A DNA stretch of 20,601 nucleotides from DATDPY01 sp964395765. GTDB lineage: Bacteria; Bacteroidota; Bacteroidia; Cytophagales; Cyclobacteriaceae. The stretch is from assembly GCA_964395765.1 (NCBI GenBank), contig CAYNCU010000052.1, positions 1 to 20,601 of the forward strand, read 5' to 3'. The translations under genes were made by a program, and so were the position numbers. The notes under the pieces are model-generated. The model did not search any database. It saw only the letters and a program-made list of their open reading frames with translations, and was not told the DNA's origin. This document shows positions 6,754 through 14,898 of the stretch, piece after piece (positions within the stretch are counted from its first letter, which is position 1; each line of letters starts with the position of its first letter).

Positions 6754-9700
6754 ATGATTGCCGATACTTTTATTAAGAGGCCAATAACCGCAATGGTTAT
6801 TGCCATCGTCATTGTAATTGTTGGTTTACTTTCCATTTACAATCTACCGGTCAGCCAGTATCCGAATATCACGCCGCCTGTCGTCCAGGTTTCAGGAAAC
6901 TTTATCGGTGCTGATGCGCAGACCGTAGAACAGACCGTGACTACGCCGGTAGAAACACAGGTCAACGGTGTGCCGGGTATGGAATACCTCCAAAGCAACA
7001 GCACCAACAACGGGCAAATGAGTATGAATGTCACCTTTAAGGTCGGAACCGATGTCGATATTGCCGCCCTGGACGTTCAGAACCGTGTAAACCTGGCAAC
7101 TCCGCAATTGCCGGATGAAGTGAGGCGTATCGGCTTAACCGTGCGGAAAAGCAATCCGGGGATCCTGATGGTGGCCACCATTTTTTCTCCTAACGGTACA
7201 CACAACATAAAATTTCTTGATAATTACAGTAACATATTTATTAAGGATGCCATCCTGCGGGTCAATGGTGTCGGCGATGTGTTCGTAAGGGCGGATGACT
7301 TCAGCATGCGCATCTGGCTCAAGCCGGATGTGATGGCCCGGTTGGGTATCACTCCCGATGAAGTGATTGCCGCGGTACAAGGTCAGAATGTGCAGGTCGC
7401 CGCCGGCGCAGTAGGAGCCCCGCCACAGCCTGAAAACCAGGCCTTTGAATATACGGCTTTCGTAAACGGCAGGCTGAATTCTCCGGAACAGTTCGGAAAT
7501 ATCGTGATCCGCTCCAACCCGAATACCGGGTCCCTGGTTTACCTGAAAGACGTGGCGAGAGTGGAGCTTGGCAAATTCAATTATTCGGGGAATTCTTTCG
7601 TCGATGGAAAACGCGCTTCCTTCTTAATAATTTTTCAAACGCCGACCAGCAACGCCATGGAAACTGCCGATGGTGTCATGAAGGAACTGGATCAATTGAG
7701 CAAATCGTTTCCCCCCGATGTAAGTTATTCCGTACCTTTTGAAACAGTTTCCGTTGTAAAGGAATCCATAAAGGAAGTGGTATTCACACTACTTGAAGCG
7801 CTGGCCCTGGTTACCCTGGTAGTTTTTCTTTTCCTGCAGACGTGGAGGGCAACCATAATCCCGGTGCTGGCAATTCCGGTTTCCATAATCGGGGCTTTCA
7901 TCTTCTTTGTACCATTAGGATTTACGATCAACAACCTGACGCTTTTCGGTTTCGTCCTGGCCATAGGTATCGTGGTGGATGATGCCATAATCGTTGTGGA
8001 AGCCGTACAGCATTACATTGACGACCAGCACCTGTCAGCCAAAGAAGCCACGCAAAGGGCCATGAAAGATATTTCCGGGCCGGTGATTGCCATTGCCCTG
8101 GTGCTGGCATCCGTATTTGTGCCTGTTGGATTTATTCCCGGTATTGTCGGACGGCTCTACCAGCAGTTCGCCATTACCATTGCAATTTCCGTTTTGATTT
8201 CCGCATTCGTTGCCTTGTCGCTGACCCCGGCTTTGTGCTCCCTTTTTCTTCAGCCCCGCAAACAGGGGGAAAAATCAAAAGGACTGGATCATTTCTTTTA
8301 TCTTTTCAACCGATGGTTTGAACGCACCGCCGGCCGTTATACCGAAGGGGTAAGAAAGGGAATTAAAAATCTTCGTTATGTAGTCATCTTCCTGATTGTG
8401 ATTATCGGGGCAACCGGAATCCTGGTGAAGAATAAAGCGACTGCCTTCATTCCTCTAGAAGACGAAGGCAGGGTTTATATTACTTATGAAATGCCCGAAG
8501 CTTCTTCCACCCAACGTTCCGTAGAAGTTCTGGATACCCTGATGTCCATTTTAAAAACGGTAAAAGGTGTATCTCATTTTGCCGCTATTGCCGGATTGAA
8601 CGTGGTAACCTTTTCCGCGAAATCAAATACGGGAACCATCTTCTGTTCCTTCGATCCATGGAATGAAAGAAAAGATAAATCGCTCAGTGAAAATGCCCTG
8701 ATCTCCACCCTGCAAAAACGGTTTGCCGCCGTTAAAAATGCCAATGTTCTGGTTATCGCACCTCCTGCCATTCCGGGACTGGGCCGGACCGGGGGTTTCA
8801 GCTTCGAGCTGCAGCAACGGGAAAGCAATGATGATATAAAAGGTTTCGAAAAGGTGGTGCAGGATTTCACAAAGGCAGTCAACCAACGTCCTGAAATTGC
8901 CAGGGCATATACCTTTTTCAATGCCAAAACACCGGGTTACCAGATTACCGTGGACCGGAAAAAATGTGAAAAGCTGGGAGTCAGTATCCCTGAGGTATTC
9001 AGTACCCTGCATACCTATCTTGGTAGCTCCTACATCAATGACTTTACCATTTATAACAGGGACTTCCGCGTAGTAGCCCAGGCGGATACATCATACCGGG
9101 ATAATATCCAGGCGCTGGGAAAATATTACGTGAAGAATAATATGGGAAACATGGTGCCCTTAAGCGCGCTGATCAATTATAAGGTGAATGAAAGTGCTGC
9201 CCTGATTTCCCACTTTGATCTCTATCGTTCTGCCACTTTCAATGGTGATGCCGCTCCCGGGTACAGCAGCGGACAGGCTATCAAAGCGCTTAAGGAAGTA
9301 GCCGATCAGACGCTGCCAAGTGGTTATGGATATGAATTTTCCGGGCTTACCCGTGAAGAAATTGCAGCCGGTTCCAGCACATTTTATGTCTTCCTGCTAT
9401 CACTCGTTTTTGTTTTCCTCTTCCTGACTGCTTTGTATGAAAGCTGGTCAACGCCATTTGCCGTGTTACTGGCCGTTCCCCTCGCCGGTTTCGGTGCCAT
9501 CCTGGCATTGTCTTCCTCGACAACACTTACCAATAATATATATGCTCAAATCGGTCTGATCACCCTGATCGGCCTGGCGGCAAAAAACTCAATCCTGATT
9601 GTAGAGTTTGCCAGGGAGCGTGTATTGCGTGGAGTGGAACTAACTACTGCTACGATCCAGGCCGTGGGCCTGCGATTGCGGCCGATCCTGATGACTTCGC

Positions 9701-9918
9701 TGGCCTTTATTTTCGGGATGTCGCCGTTGATTTTTGCCGGCGGCGCCGGGGCCGTAGCCAGGAAGACGATCGGTTATACGGTCCTCGGTGGAATGCTGGG
9801 GGCCACCCTGCTGGGTATATTTATCATTCCTGTTTTATTCGTTTTGATCACCCGGATGTCGTACGGTAAAAAGAAACTGGAGGAAATGGTGAAGGAACAA
9901 CCGGCAGGGGAACATTGA
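6754..9918 (+). CDS. RND-family inner-membrane efflux transporter (AcrB/HAE1-type)
   Basis: The 1054-residue protein is a full-length proton-driven pump of the hydrophobe/amphiphile efflux-1 class. The N-terminus MIADTFIKRPITAMVIAIVI gives the first helix, followed by the first periplasmic porter and docking loops (about 30-335). A second block of helices (about 340-500) contains GIVVDDAIIVVEAV, with the proton-relay pair Asp409 and Asp410, matching Asp407 and Asp408 of E. coli AcrB. A second large loop follows, then a last helix block with IGLAAKNSILIVEFAR, whose Lys is the other relay residue. All key residues are therefore present. It is the third gene of the efflux operon. The substrate may be drugs, bile salts or other amphiphiles, and cannot be told from sequence. 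The region after its stop is the hairpin-array intergenic region. Confidence 0.96.
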   Translation: MIADTFIKRPITAMVIAIVIVIVGLLSIYNLPVSQYPNITPPVVQVSGNFIGADAQTVEQTVTTPVETQVNGVPGMEYLQSNSTNNGQMSMNVTFKVGTDVDIAALDVQNRVNLATPQLPDEVRRIGLTVRKSNPGILMVATIFSPNGTHNIKFLDNYSNIFIKDAILRVNGVGDVFVRADDFSMRIWLKPDVMARLGITPDEVIAAVQGQNVQVAAGAVGAPPQPENQAFEYTAFVNGRLNSPEQFGNIVIRSNPNTGSLVYLKDVARVELGKFNYSGNSFVDGKRASFLIIFQTPTSNAMETADGVMKELDQLSKSFPPDVSYSVPFETVSVVKESIKEVVFTLLEALALVTLVVFLFLQTWRATIIPVLAIPVSIIGAFIFFVPLGFTINNLTLFGFVLAIGIVVDDAIIVVEAVQHYIDDQHLSAKEATQRAMKDISGPVIAIALVLASVFVPVGFIPGIVGRLYQQFAITIAISVLISAFVALSLTPALCSLFLQPRKQGEKSKGLDHFFYLFNRWFERTAGRYTEGVRKGIKNLRYVVIFLIVIIGATGILVKNKATAFIPLEDEGRVYITYEMPEASSTQRSVEVLDTLMSILKTVKGVSHFAAIAGLNVVTFSAKSNTGTIFCSFDPWNERKDKSLSENALISTLQKRFAAVKNANVLVIAPPAIPGLGRTGGFSFELQQRESNDDIKGFEKVVQDFTKAVNQRPEIARAYTFFNAKTPGYQITVDRKKCEKLGVSIPEVFSTLHTYLGSSYINDFTIYNRDFRVVAQADTSYRDNIQALGKYYVKNNMGNMVPLSALINYKVNESAALISHFDLYRSATFNGDAAPGYSSGQAIKALKEVADQTLPSGYGYEFSGLTREEIAAGSSTFYVFLLSLVFVFLFLTALYESWSTPFAVLLAVPLAGFGAILALSSSTTLTNNIYAQIGLITLIGLAAKNSILIVEFARERVLRGVELTTATIQAVGLRLRPILMTSLAFIFGMSPLIFAGGAGAVARKTIGYTVLGGMLGATLLGIFIIPVLFVLITRMSYGKKKLEEMVKEQPAGEH

Positions 9919-10235
9919 TGATCTTCACAATTTTTCCCGATTCATTGATCAACTACCCGGGCGAATATCCCTTAGGGCAAACATTTTCCCTCCGCAGCCG
10001 GAATAATCCGACCCCTCCAGGGTCAGAAGATTGCATTTTTTTACGGGCAGAAAATGCATAATCGGGAATAATCATACGCAACCCCGGGGTAAAAAATAAT
10101 GTTCCAATGCCGGATGGACATGTATTTTCTTACTTATAAGATAATTTACTCTCATGCGTTTGCCATGCTTCAATAAAGCTACCCGACAAAGCCGGACGTG
10201 TCAGATTTTTTCCGAATTTCAATTTACAGGAGTAA
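9919..10235. other. Intergenic stretch between the RND pump and the hairpin array
   Basis: These 317 bp hold no credible gene. Visible elements are a reverse-oriented, 18-of-19 copy of the array core at 10008-10026 (CCGACCCCTCCAGGGTCAG), an AT-rich 8-bp inverted repeat TGCATTTT to AAAATGCA at 10032-10039 and 10051-10058, and a 10-nt palindrome ACCCCGGGGT at 10081-10090. Any terminator for the efflux operon must lie here or in the array, but no classic GC hairpin plus T-run is clear. The sequence GACAAAGCCGGACGTGTC followed by a T-run at about 10185-10213 is the nearest candidate, and its stem is weak. Confidence 0.4.
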
Positions 10236-10690
10236 CCGATCCCCGAGGGGTCGGAATTTACCAGCTCGTTAATAATCGGTAGCGCCCGACCCTGGAGGGG
10301 TCGGAATTTATTAACCCGTTAATATTCGATAACACCCGACCCTGGAGGGGTCGGAGTATACTAGCCCGTTAATAATCGATAACGCCCGACCCTGGAGGGG
10401 TCGGAGTATACTAGCCCGTTAATAATCGATAACGCCCGANNNNNNNNNNNNNNNNNNNNNNNNNNNNNNNNNNNNNNNNNNNNNNNNNNNNNNNNNNNNN
10501 NNNNNNNNNNNNNNNNNNNNNNNNNNNNNNNNNNNNNNNAATTTATTAACCCGTTAATATTCGGTAACACCCGACCCTGGAGGGGTCGGAGTATACTAGC
10601 CCGTTAATAATCGATAACGCCCGACCCTGGAGGGGTCGGAATTTATTAACCCGTTAATATTCGGTAACACCCGACCCTGGAGGGGTCGGA
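10236..10690. repeat. 50-bp tandem array with a 19-nt hairpin core and two alternating linkers
   Basis: The core CCGACCCTGGAGGGGTCGG recurs exactly every 50 bp at 10286, 10336, 10386, then after the N gap at 10571, 10621 and 10671. A diverged copy lies in register at 10236 and a truncated one at 10436. The core pairs CCGACCC with GGGTCGG around a 5-nt loop. The 31-nt linkers come in two types that share CCCGTTAATA: type A contains AATTTATTAACCC and ends in AACAC, type B contains GTATACTAGCCC and ends in AACGC. Visible order is diverged, A, B, B, gap, A, B, A, then decay after 10694. The array lies between the converging 3' ends of the RND pump and the serine hydrolase. It may act on RNA ends of both operons; that is inference. 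Confidence 0.93.
10440..10539. other. Assembly gap of exactly 100 N inside the tandem array
   Basis: One hundred consecutive N sit in the middle of the repeat. A round 100 is the usual placeholder for a gap of unknown size, and short-read assemblies often break in such arrays. The flanks give a register: the core interrupted at 10436 and the next core at 10571 are 135 bp apart, which is not a multiple of 50. Register is restored if the true gap is 15 bp plus a multiple of 50, so the copy number shown here is not the real one. Confidence 0.97.
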
Positions 10691-10722
10691 GTATTTCACC
10701 CGCCTCGAAAATATTAATATGT

Positions 10723-12147
10723 TTAATTATGCTGCTGCATCCATTTCATTAACCGGTAACCGTATTCTTCCGTTCCCAAAGCGCAGTTGGATAATATGAC
10801 AAGCGAAATTTTCCGATGGGTGTCTATGACGAGAAAAGCATGATACCCTCCCGTTTCACCGTTATGAAAGAGCACCTCTCCCCCGCCCGGATTCATATAA
10901 TGCCAGGCGAGTCCCACCTTCATCTGGCCTTTATCAAAAGTGACCTGATGGGTAAGGTCAATGGCTTTTTCAAGGTCTGCAGGGCCTTTGCCCCAATTCG
11001 CTTTGGCATATATCAGGAGGTCGGAAACCGTTGACCGGATGGACCCGGCCCCTGCCATAGCCTTGAATTCCCACGGCGGATTGTAGGAGCCGTCGGAATT
11101 ATAACCTTTTGCGAACCTCGCCGAATCTTTGGCAGGAATAACGATCATGGTTTCTTTCATCTTCAGGGGTTCTGTAATTAATTTTTTGACCAGGGTCGCG
11201 TAATCTTCATGATACAGTCCGGAAAGCACTACGCCCAATGTGCCGAAAGCAAGGTTTGAATATTCATACTCGTCACCGGGTTTCCGGAAGGGTTTGAAGT
11301 TTTTATAAAAATCATATAAGTCGGTCCTGTCATAATCCGTATATGGATTATCCATCATTGAGCTGTGGAAATTTCCCGGCATCCTGGGCAGGCCGGAAGA
11401 GTGATCGGCCATTGTCTTCAGGGTCAGGGGTTGCCCCTCATAGCTGAGGGCAGGAATTGAATCGGGCAGGTATTTATTCAAAGGATCATCAAGTTCCAAC
11501 AAGCCATGATCTGCTGCATTGGCCAGCAAAGTAGCGGTAAAGGTTTTAGTGATGGAACCGATCTCATAAATCGTATGTTCATCGGGTAATTGTTTGGTTC
11601 CGCGGGCGGTTTCGCCATAGCTGTAAAAAAATTCCTTGTTGTCTTTTATTATTCCGATACTCAGCCCTGCAGTAGCTTTCAGTTCGGTATACGGCCTCAG
11701 ATCGGAATCAACTTCTTTGTCCAGATCTGTTTTCATCGGATTCGAGGATGGCACTGTATAATCCTTCTTCTCCTTTTTATTAACATAAGGCTTAAAATAA
11801 AAAGCCTGAAGTTTATCGTCGCCGTCAAGGCTGATTCCCATGGTAAGAGCCGCCGACTTAAAGGATGCCTTAAAGAGGCTCACACCATTCTCATCCGTTT
11901 CATAAGAAAGGTCATTCATATTCCCCAAAGGGTATAAATTATTTTCACATACGGCTTTAAATTGCTGAGGCGAAAGCGCTTTTCTAAAATCCTCTCCGGC
12001 CAGTGAATACAAGGCATTTGAATTTTTATCATTGAAGTATTGCCGGACAAGCTGGGAGACCGAATCAATTTTCTGCTGATGTGTTTGCTGGGCTATGGTA
12101 CAAGCTGATGTGCCGGCGATGATCAGGAATAATAATATTTTTTTCAT
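10723..12147 (-). CDS. Exported serine hydrolase of the beta-lactamase/penicillin-binding family with N-terminal DUF3887
   Basis: From the ATG at 12147 the protein has 474 residues; an in-frame TTG at 12162 would add only five residues before the signal peptide. A Sec signal (MKKILLFLIIAGTSACTIAQ) is followed by a DUF3887-like domain (about 25-125, with ALSPQQFKAVCENN). The catalytic domain carries the class C type motifs: SITK with the nucleophile Ser198, YSN at Tyr296, and HNG at His428 in place of KTG. It ends at the usual C-terminal strand. Such proteins act in the periplasm or on the surface as esterases, D-amino-peptidases or penicillin-recognising enzymes; the substrate is unknown and resistance should not be assumed. 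It follows the thioredoxin gene by 90 bp on the same strand. Confidence 0.92.
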   Translation of the reverse strand: MKKILLFLIIAGTSACTIAQQTHQQKIDSVSQLVRQYFNDKNSNALYSLAGEDFRKALSPQQFKAVCENNLYPLGNMNDLSYETDENGVSLFKASFKSAALTMGISLDGDDKLQAFYFKPYVNKKEKKDYTVPSSNPMKTDLDKEVDSDLRPYTELKATAGLSIGIIKDNKEFFYSYGETARGTKQLPDEHTIYEIGSITKTFTATLLANAADHGLLELDDPLNKYLPDSIPALSYEGQPLTLKTMADHSSGLPRMPGNFHSSMMDNPYTDYDRTDLYDFYKNFKPFRKPGDEYEYSNLAFGTLGVVLSGLYHEDYATLVKKLITEPLKMKETMIVIPAKDSARFAKGYNSDGSYNPPWEFKAMAGAGSIRSTVSDLLIYAKANWGKGPADLEKAIDLTHQVTFDKGQMKVGLAWHYMNPGGGEVLFHNGETGGYHAFLVIDTHRKISLVILSNCALGTEEYGYRLMKWMQQHN

Positions 12148-12237
12148 GGGTTCATTTTTCAATTCTTATTAAAAATTAAAATTAAAAACCGGAATTGGCG
12201 CACTTCAATTCATCCGGAAATAAAATCAATATACGGG

Positions 12238-13011
12238 TCAATCCTTTGCCAACGCTCTTTTAATCATTTGTTCCAGGTTCTGCACGGTTTCATCCACGAT
12301 GATACCCTGGGGATCGACCATATAAAAATGCGGGATGGCCCTGACCTTAAAATAATTCCACTCCCTGGATTTTTCACCGGCATACACAATGGGCCATTGG
12401 TAATTATTCTTCTCGACAAATTTTTTCATGGCTTCAAAGCTCTTATCATAGGAGATGCTGTAGAAAGTAACCTTGTATTTCTTTATAAGCGCCGGGATGT
12501 CTTTCATGGCAGCCACACAGGGCCTGCACCAGGTAGCCCACAAATCGATGACCACGTATTTTCCCCTGAAGTCATTAAGGGGGATGGTATCCCCCTTTTC
12601 ATCCGGAAGCCTGATATCAATGATTTTAGTATTCCGGAGGCCGTTGATCCTTTCATCCTTGATCTTTTTTCCAAGATTCACAACCGCCGAATCGTCAGAG
12701 TTGTCGAGCACGGCATCGATCATGGCGATCTCATCGTCCTTCTTCGCCCAAGGGTAACCATACAGGTTATTAAAGATAGCAATAACGGCCAGGTCCTTTG
12801 TTCGCTCGTTCTTTATGGATGAAATTTCGCTGATCATGCCGGCAATCAAGCCTGGCTTTTTCCGGTATTCGAAATATTTTTTCCATAAATAATTAGATGA
12901 ATAGACATTATCCAGGCTGTCAAATAAATGACCTGACTGGCTATAGGACGGTATAAAAAATATAAAAATGAACAGGATGGAAAGAATATAACCTGGTTTA
13001 ATTATCAACAT
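12238..13011 (-). CDS. TlpA-like thioredoxin-fold protein with signal peptide
   Basis: I take the ATG at 13011, preceded by a GGGGA sequence, giving 257 residues that begin with a clear signal peptide (MLIIKPGYILSILFIFIFFI). A longer reading from 13098 would run into the upstream gene and hide the signal inside the protein. After a helical linker (about 30-120) comes a thioredoxin fold: GKYVVIDLWATWCRPC has the redox pair Cys162 and Cys165, and AIPHFYMVDPQG has the cis-proline Pro227. The CRPC centre and the signal peptide fit TlpA/ResA-type disulfide reductases of the periplasm, which reduce disulfides in cytochrome or other envelope proteins. Its partner is not visible. It lies 49 bp after the DUF1080 gene. 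Confidence 0.9.
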   Translation of the reverse strand: MLIIKPGYILSILFIFIFFIPSYSQSGHLFDSLDNVYSSNYLWKKYFEYRKKPGLIAGMISEISSIKNERTKDLAVIAIFNNLYGYPWAKKDDEIAMIDAVLDNSDDSAVVNLGKKIKDERINGLRNTKIIDIRLPDEKGDTIPLNDFRGKYVVIDLWATWCRPCVAAMKDIPALIKKYKVTFYSISYDKSFEAMKKFVEKNNYQWPIVYAGEKSREWNYFKVRAIPHFYMVDPQGIIVDETVQNLEQMIKRALAKD

Positions 13012-13060
13012 ATCCCCAATACCGGCTTTCCGATTTGTTTCTTCCTGTCTTCCGGAATTT

Positions 13061-13948
13061 CTATTTGAACAATGAGGCATATTGATCGGGTATGGCATCT
13101 ATGGATCTGATTTGTATATCTTTATAATAGACTTCGGCAGCTTCACTCTGCAGTTGAATTTTCCCACCGACCAGGGGAACTTCCTTACCATCCACGAGAT
13201 GACGTGAATTCTTGAGTACCATTTCCACATGCCCGTTGACGATATGGATGCTTTTGTCTTCATAGGAAATAAGCTCTATCTCGTTCCATTCCCCAACGGG
13301 ATTTTCATAATCCGCCGCATGCATACAGAAGCCTCCGTTGCCGCTTCCCGCGCCTAACGGTAAAAAGGGTTCTTTCACGGATGCTTCGGGATTCATAACC
13401 CCTTCCGGGAGGTACGCCCTGATATCGATCCCGGAGGTAGCCATGCTCCAGTAGTCACCCATGTGGCCTTCCATGATCTGGAATTCCTGAGATAACATCC
13501 AGGCTCTCCAGTAATCAATGCCGCATTCACCGGAGGAATTATATAAGATTCCGGAATCCCGGAGCTTATCGGTTCGCGGTTCCCACTTTTTCTCGCCCCA
13601 TTTTACTTTGAGCCGAAGATCATAATTTTTATAATCTTTCTTCGTGAAAACACATCCGTAAATCTCTCCGCTGATCCGTAAAACAGGAACACCGTTTTCG
13701 TCAATCACCGAAAAAACCTGGCTTTCATTTTTATTATACCCGATGGGAGGAATGCTGTCGCCGTTTTCATCCCTGGGAACTTCGCCTTTGTAACCGTTGT
13801 GTAACCGGTAACCTTCGTAGGTATTCCACTGGGATAAATTTTTATCAAGTAATGATGTCCATCCCTGTTCCCGGTTGCAGGAGGATAGTAATACAACAGT
13901 AACTAAACAAAACGATAATCTTTTGATAAGAATTGATTCATATTTCAT
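13061..13948 (-). CDS. DUF1080 (3-keto-disaccharide hydrolase-like) lipoprotein
   Basis: From the ATG at 13948 the protein has 295 residues; a TTG at 13981 would add 11 with no gain. A lipoprotein signal ends in LLSSC with Cys24, so it should be anchored in the envelope. The body is a concanavalin-like beta sandwich of the DUF1080 family: GWTSLLDKNLSQWNTY at the start, FQIMEGHMGDYW in the middle and GKIQLQSEAAEVYYKDIQI near the C-terminus. Some DUF1080 proteins hydrolyse 3-keto-glycosides formed by oxidoreductases, others bind glycans. No sugar oxidoreductase gene is in this window, so the substrate is open. It heads a minus-strand group followed by the thioredoxin and the serine hydrolase. 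Confidence 0.9.
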   Translation of the reverse strand: MKYESILIKRLSFCLVTVVLLSSCNREQGWTSLLDKNLSQWNTYEGYRLHNGYKGEVPRDENGDSIPPIGYNKNESQVFSVIDENGVPVLRISGEIYGCVFTKKDYKNYDLRLKVKWGEKKWEPRTDKLRDSGILYNSSGECGIDYWRAWMLSQEFQIMEGHMGDYWSMATSGIDIRAYLPEGVMNPEASVKEPFLPLGAGSGNGGFCMHAADYENPVGEWNEIELISYEDKSIHIVNGHVEMVLKNSRHLVDGKEVPLVGGKIQLQSEAAEVYYKDIQIRSIDAIPDQYASLFK

Positions 13949-14047
13949 GCTGAAAGATAAAATTTTGATTCTCAATAACAAATTGTAAAATTGTAGAATT
14001 TCATAAATGCCGATTCTCTTTTACAATTACATACAAAAGGAACCGAA
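13949..14047. promoter_or_regulatory. Divergent promoter region with a 10-bp inverted repeat
   Basis: This 99-bp region separates the DUF1080 gene (minus) from the LysE-type exporter (plus). A perfect 10-bp inverted repeat, AATTGTAAAA at 13981-13990 and TTTTACAATT at 14019-14028, has centres 38 bp apart. A second ATTGTA lies directly after the left arm at 13990-13995. AAGGA at 14037-14041, 6 nt before the ATG at 14048, is one of the few good ribosome-binding sites in the window. The repeat could be a pair of regulator sites; no regulator gene is adjacent. Confidence 0.4.
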
Positions 14048-14680
14048 ATGTTTGGAATTGAAAACTATTTTGGCTTTTTAGCCGCCGGAATTATCCTGAA
14101 CCTGACACCGGGAGCGGATACATTGTACATTTTAACCCGGAGTGTATCGCAGGGGAAAAGGGCCGGCAATTATTCGGTATTCGGAATAATAGCCGGCACC
14201 ATGATCCATACCACCTTAGCTGCCCTCGGACTTTCCATCATCCTTGCAAAATCCGTGACCGCCTTTATGACGGTAAAGTACCTCGGCGTGGCCTACCTGA
14301 TTTACCTGGGCGTAAGAATGATCATAAATAAGAATAATATATTTGATTCCGCTTCACAGCAAATTGAACGGACTCACCTATGGAAGATCTTCCGTCAGGG
14401 AATGCTTACAAACCTTCTTAATCCCAAGGTGGCTTTGTTTTTCCTTGCCTTTTTACCCCAGTTCGTAAATGTCCATAATACCTATGGCGCTTTACCGTTT
14501 TTATTGCTTGGAATGACCTTTATGACAACCGGTTTGGCCTGGTGCCTGGTGCTGGCGAATTTTTCTTCTTCCATTACCGGCACCCTGAGAAACAATGACA
14601 GGATCGGGAAATGGATGCAAAGGATGAGCGGCCTTATTTTCATATCCATCGGGCTCAAACTGCTGATGAGCCGTAAATAG
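14048..14680 (+). CDS. LysE/RhtB-family amino-acid exporter
   Basis: The 210-residue protein has about six hydrophobic segments and the family hallmark near the N-terminus, AAGIILNLTPGADTLYIL (about 12-29), corresponding to the PGPD region of LysE/RhtB exporters. Further signatures are GVAYLIYLGVRMI (about 80-92) and NLLNPKVALFFLAFLPQFV (about 121-139). These are inner-membrane proteins that export amino acids or derivatives such as homoserine, threonine or lysine; the substrate here is not predictable. Length is normal. The start is supported by AAGGA 6 nt upstream. It is a single gene, divergent from the DUF1080 group and followed by a DinB-like gene after 218 bp. Confidence 0.92.
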   Translation: MFGIENYFGFLAAGIILNLTPGADTLYILTRSVSQGKRAGNYSVFGIIAGTMIHTTLAALGLSIILAKSVTAFMTVKYLGVAYLIYLGVRMIINKNNIFDSASQQIERTHLWKIFRQGMLTNLLNPKVALFFLAFLPQFVNVHNTYGALPFLLLGMTFMTTGLAWCLVLANFSSSITGTLRNNDRIGKWMQRMSGLIFISIGLKLLMSRK

Positions 14681-14898
14681 CGGAGGATGATCACGCAAAC
14701 GATTATAAGAACAAAGATATCTGGTTACCGGTATTATTGATAAATAATCATGATCATGATCCGGGAACTAATCTGCAGCTTTTAACATAACGTATACGGT
14801 TATTGCGTTATAGTCAATAAATTATTAAATAGTGATTCGGATGCTGACCTTCAACGCTAAACAGTTCAAAGTATTCAAATATTAAACCGACAAAAACA

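Noticed and set aside
4218..9918. Metal-efflux (CusA-type) RND system
   Set aside because: The pump has the AcrB-type Asp pair GIVVDDAIIVVE and HAE1 length and motifs. I saw no methionine-rich metal-binding features in the adaptor.
10032..10058. Terminator hairpin TGCATTTT to AAAATGCA after the RND operon
   Set aside because: The stem is AT-rich with an 11-nt loop and no T-run after it, so it does not look like an intrinsic terminator.
10361..10570. Open reading frame on the minus strand running through the repeat and the N gap
   Set aside because: It consists of repeat DNA and unknown bases, has no domain pattern, and a 50-bp period shifts the frame with each unit. It is not a gene.
10236..10690. 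CRISPR array, because repeats of 19 nt alternate with 31-nt segments
   Set aside because: The segments between cores are not unique spacers; they fall into two repeated classes, and no cas gene is present. It is a tandem repeat.
10723..12147. True beta-lactamase conferring resistance
   Set aside because: The SxxK, YxN and HxG motifs are shared by many esterases and peptidases, and the extra DUF3887 domain points away from a dedicated beta-lactamase.
12148..12162. TTG start at 12162 for the serine hydrolase
   Set aside because: The ATG at 12147 begins a normal signal peptide; the TTG adds five residues that disturb it.
13012..13098. Longer N-terminus for the thioredoxin-like protein, starting at 13098
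   Set aside because: It overlaps the upstream gene and places the signal peptide inside the protein. The ATG at 13011 is preceded by a ribosome-binding-like GGGGA.
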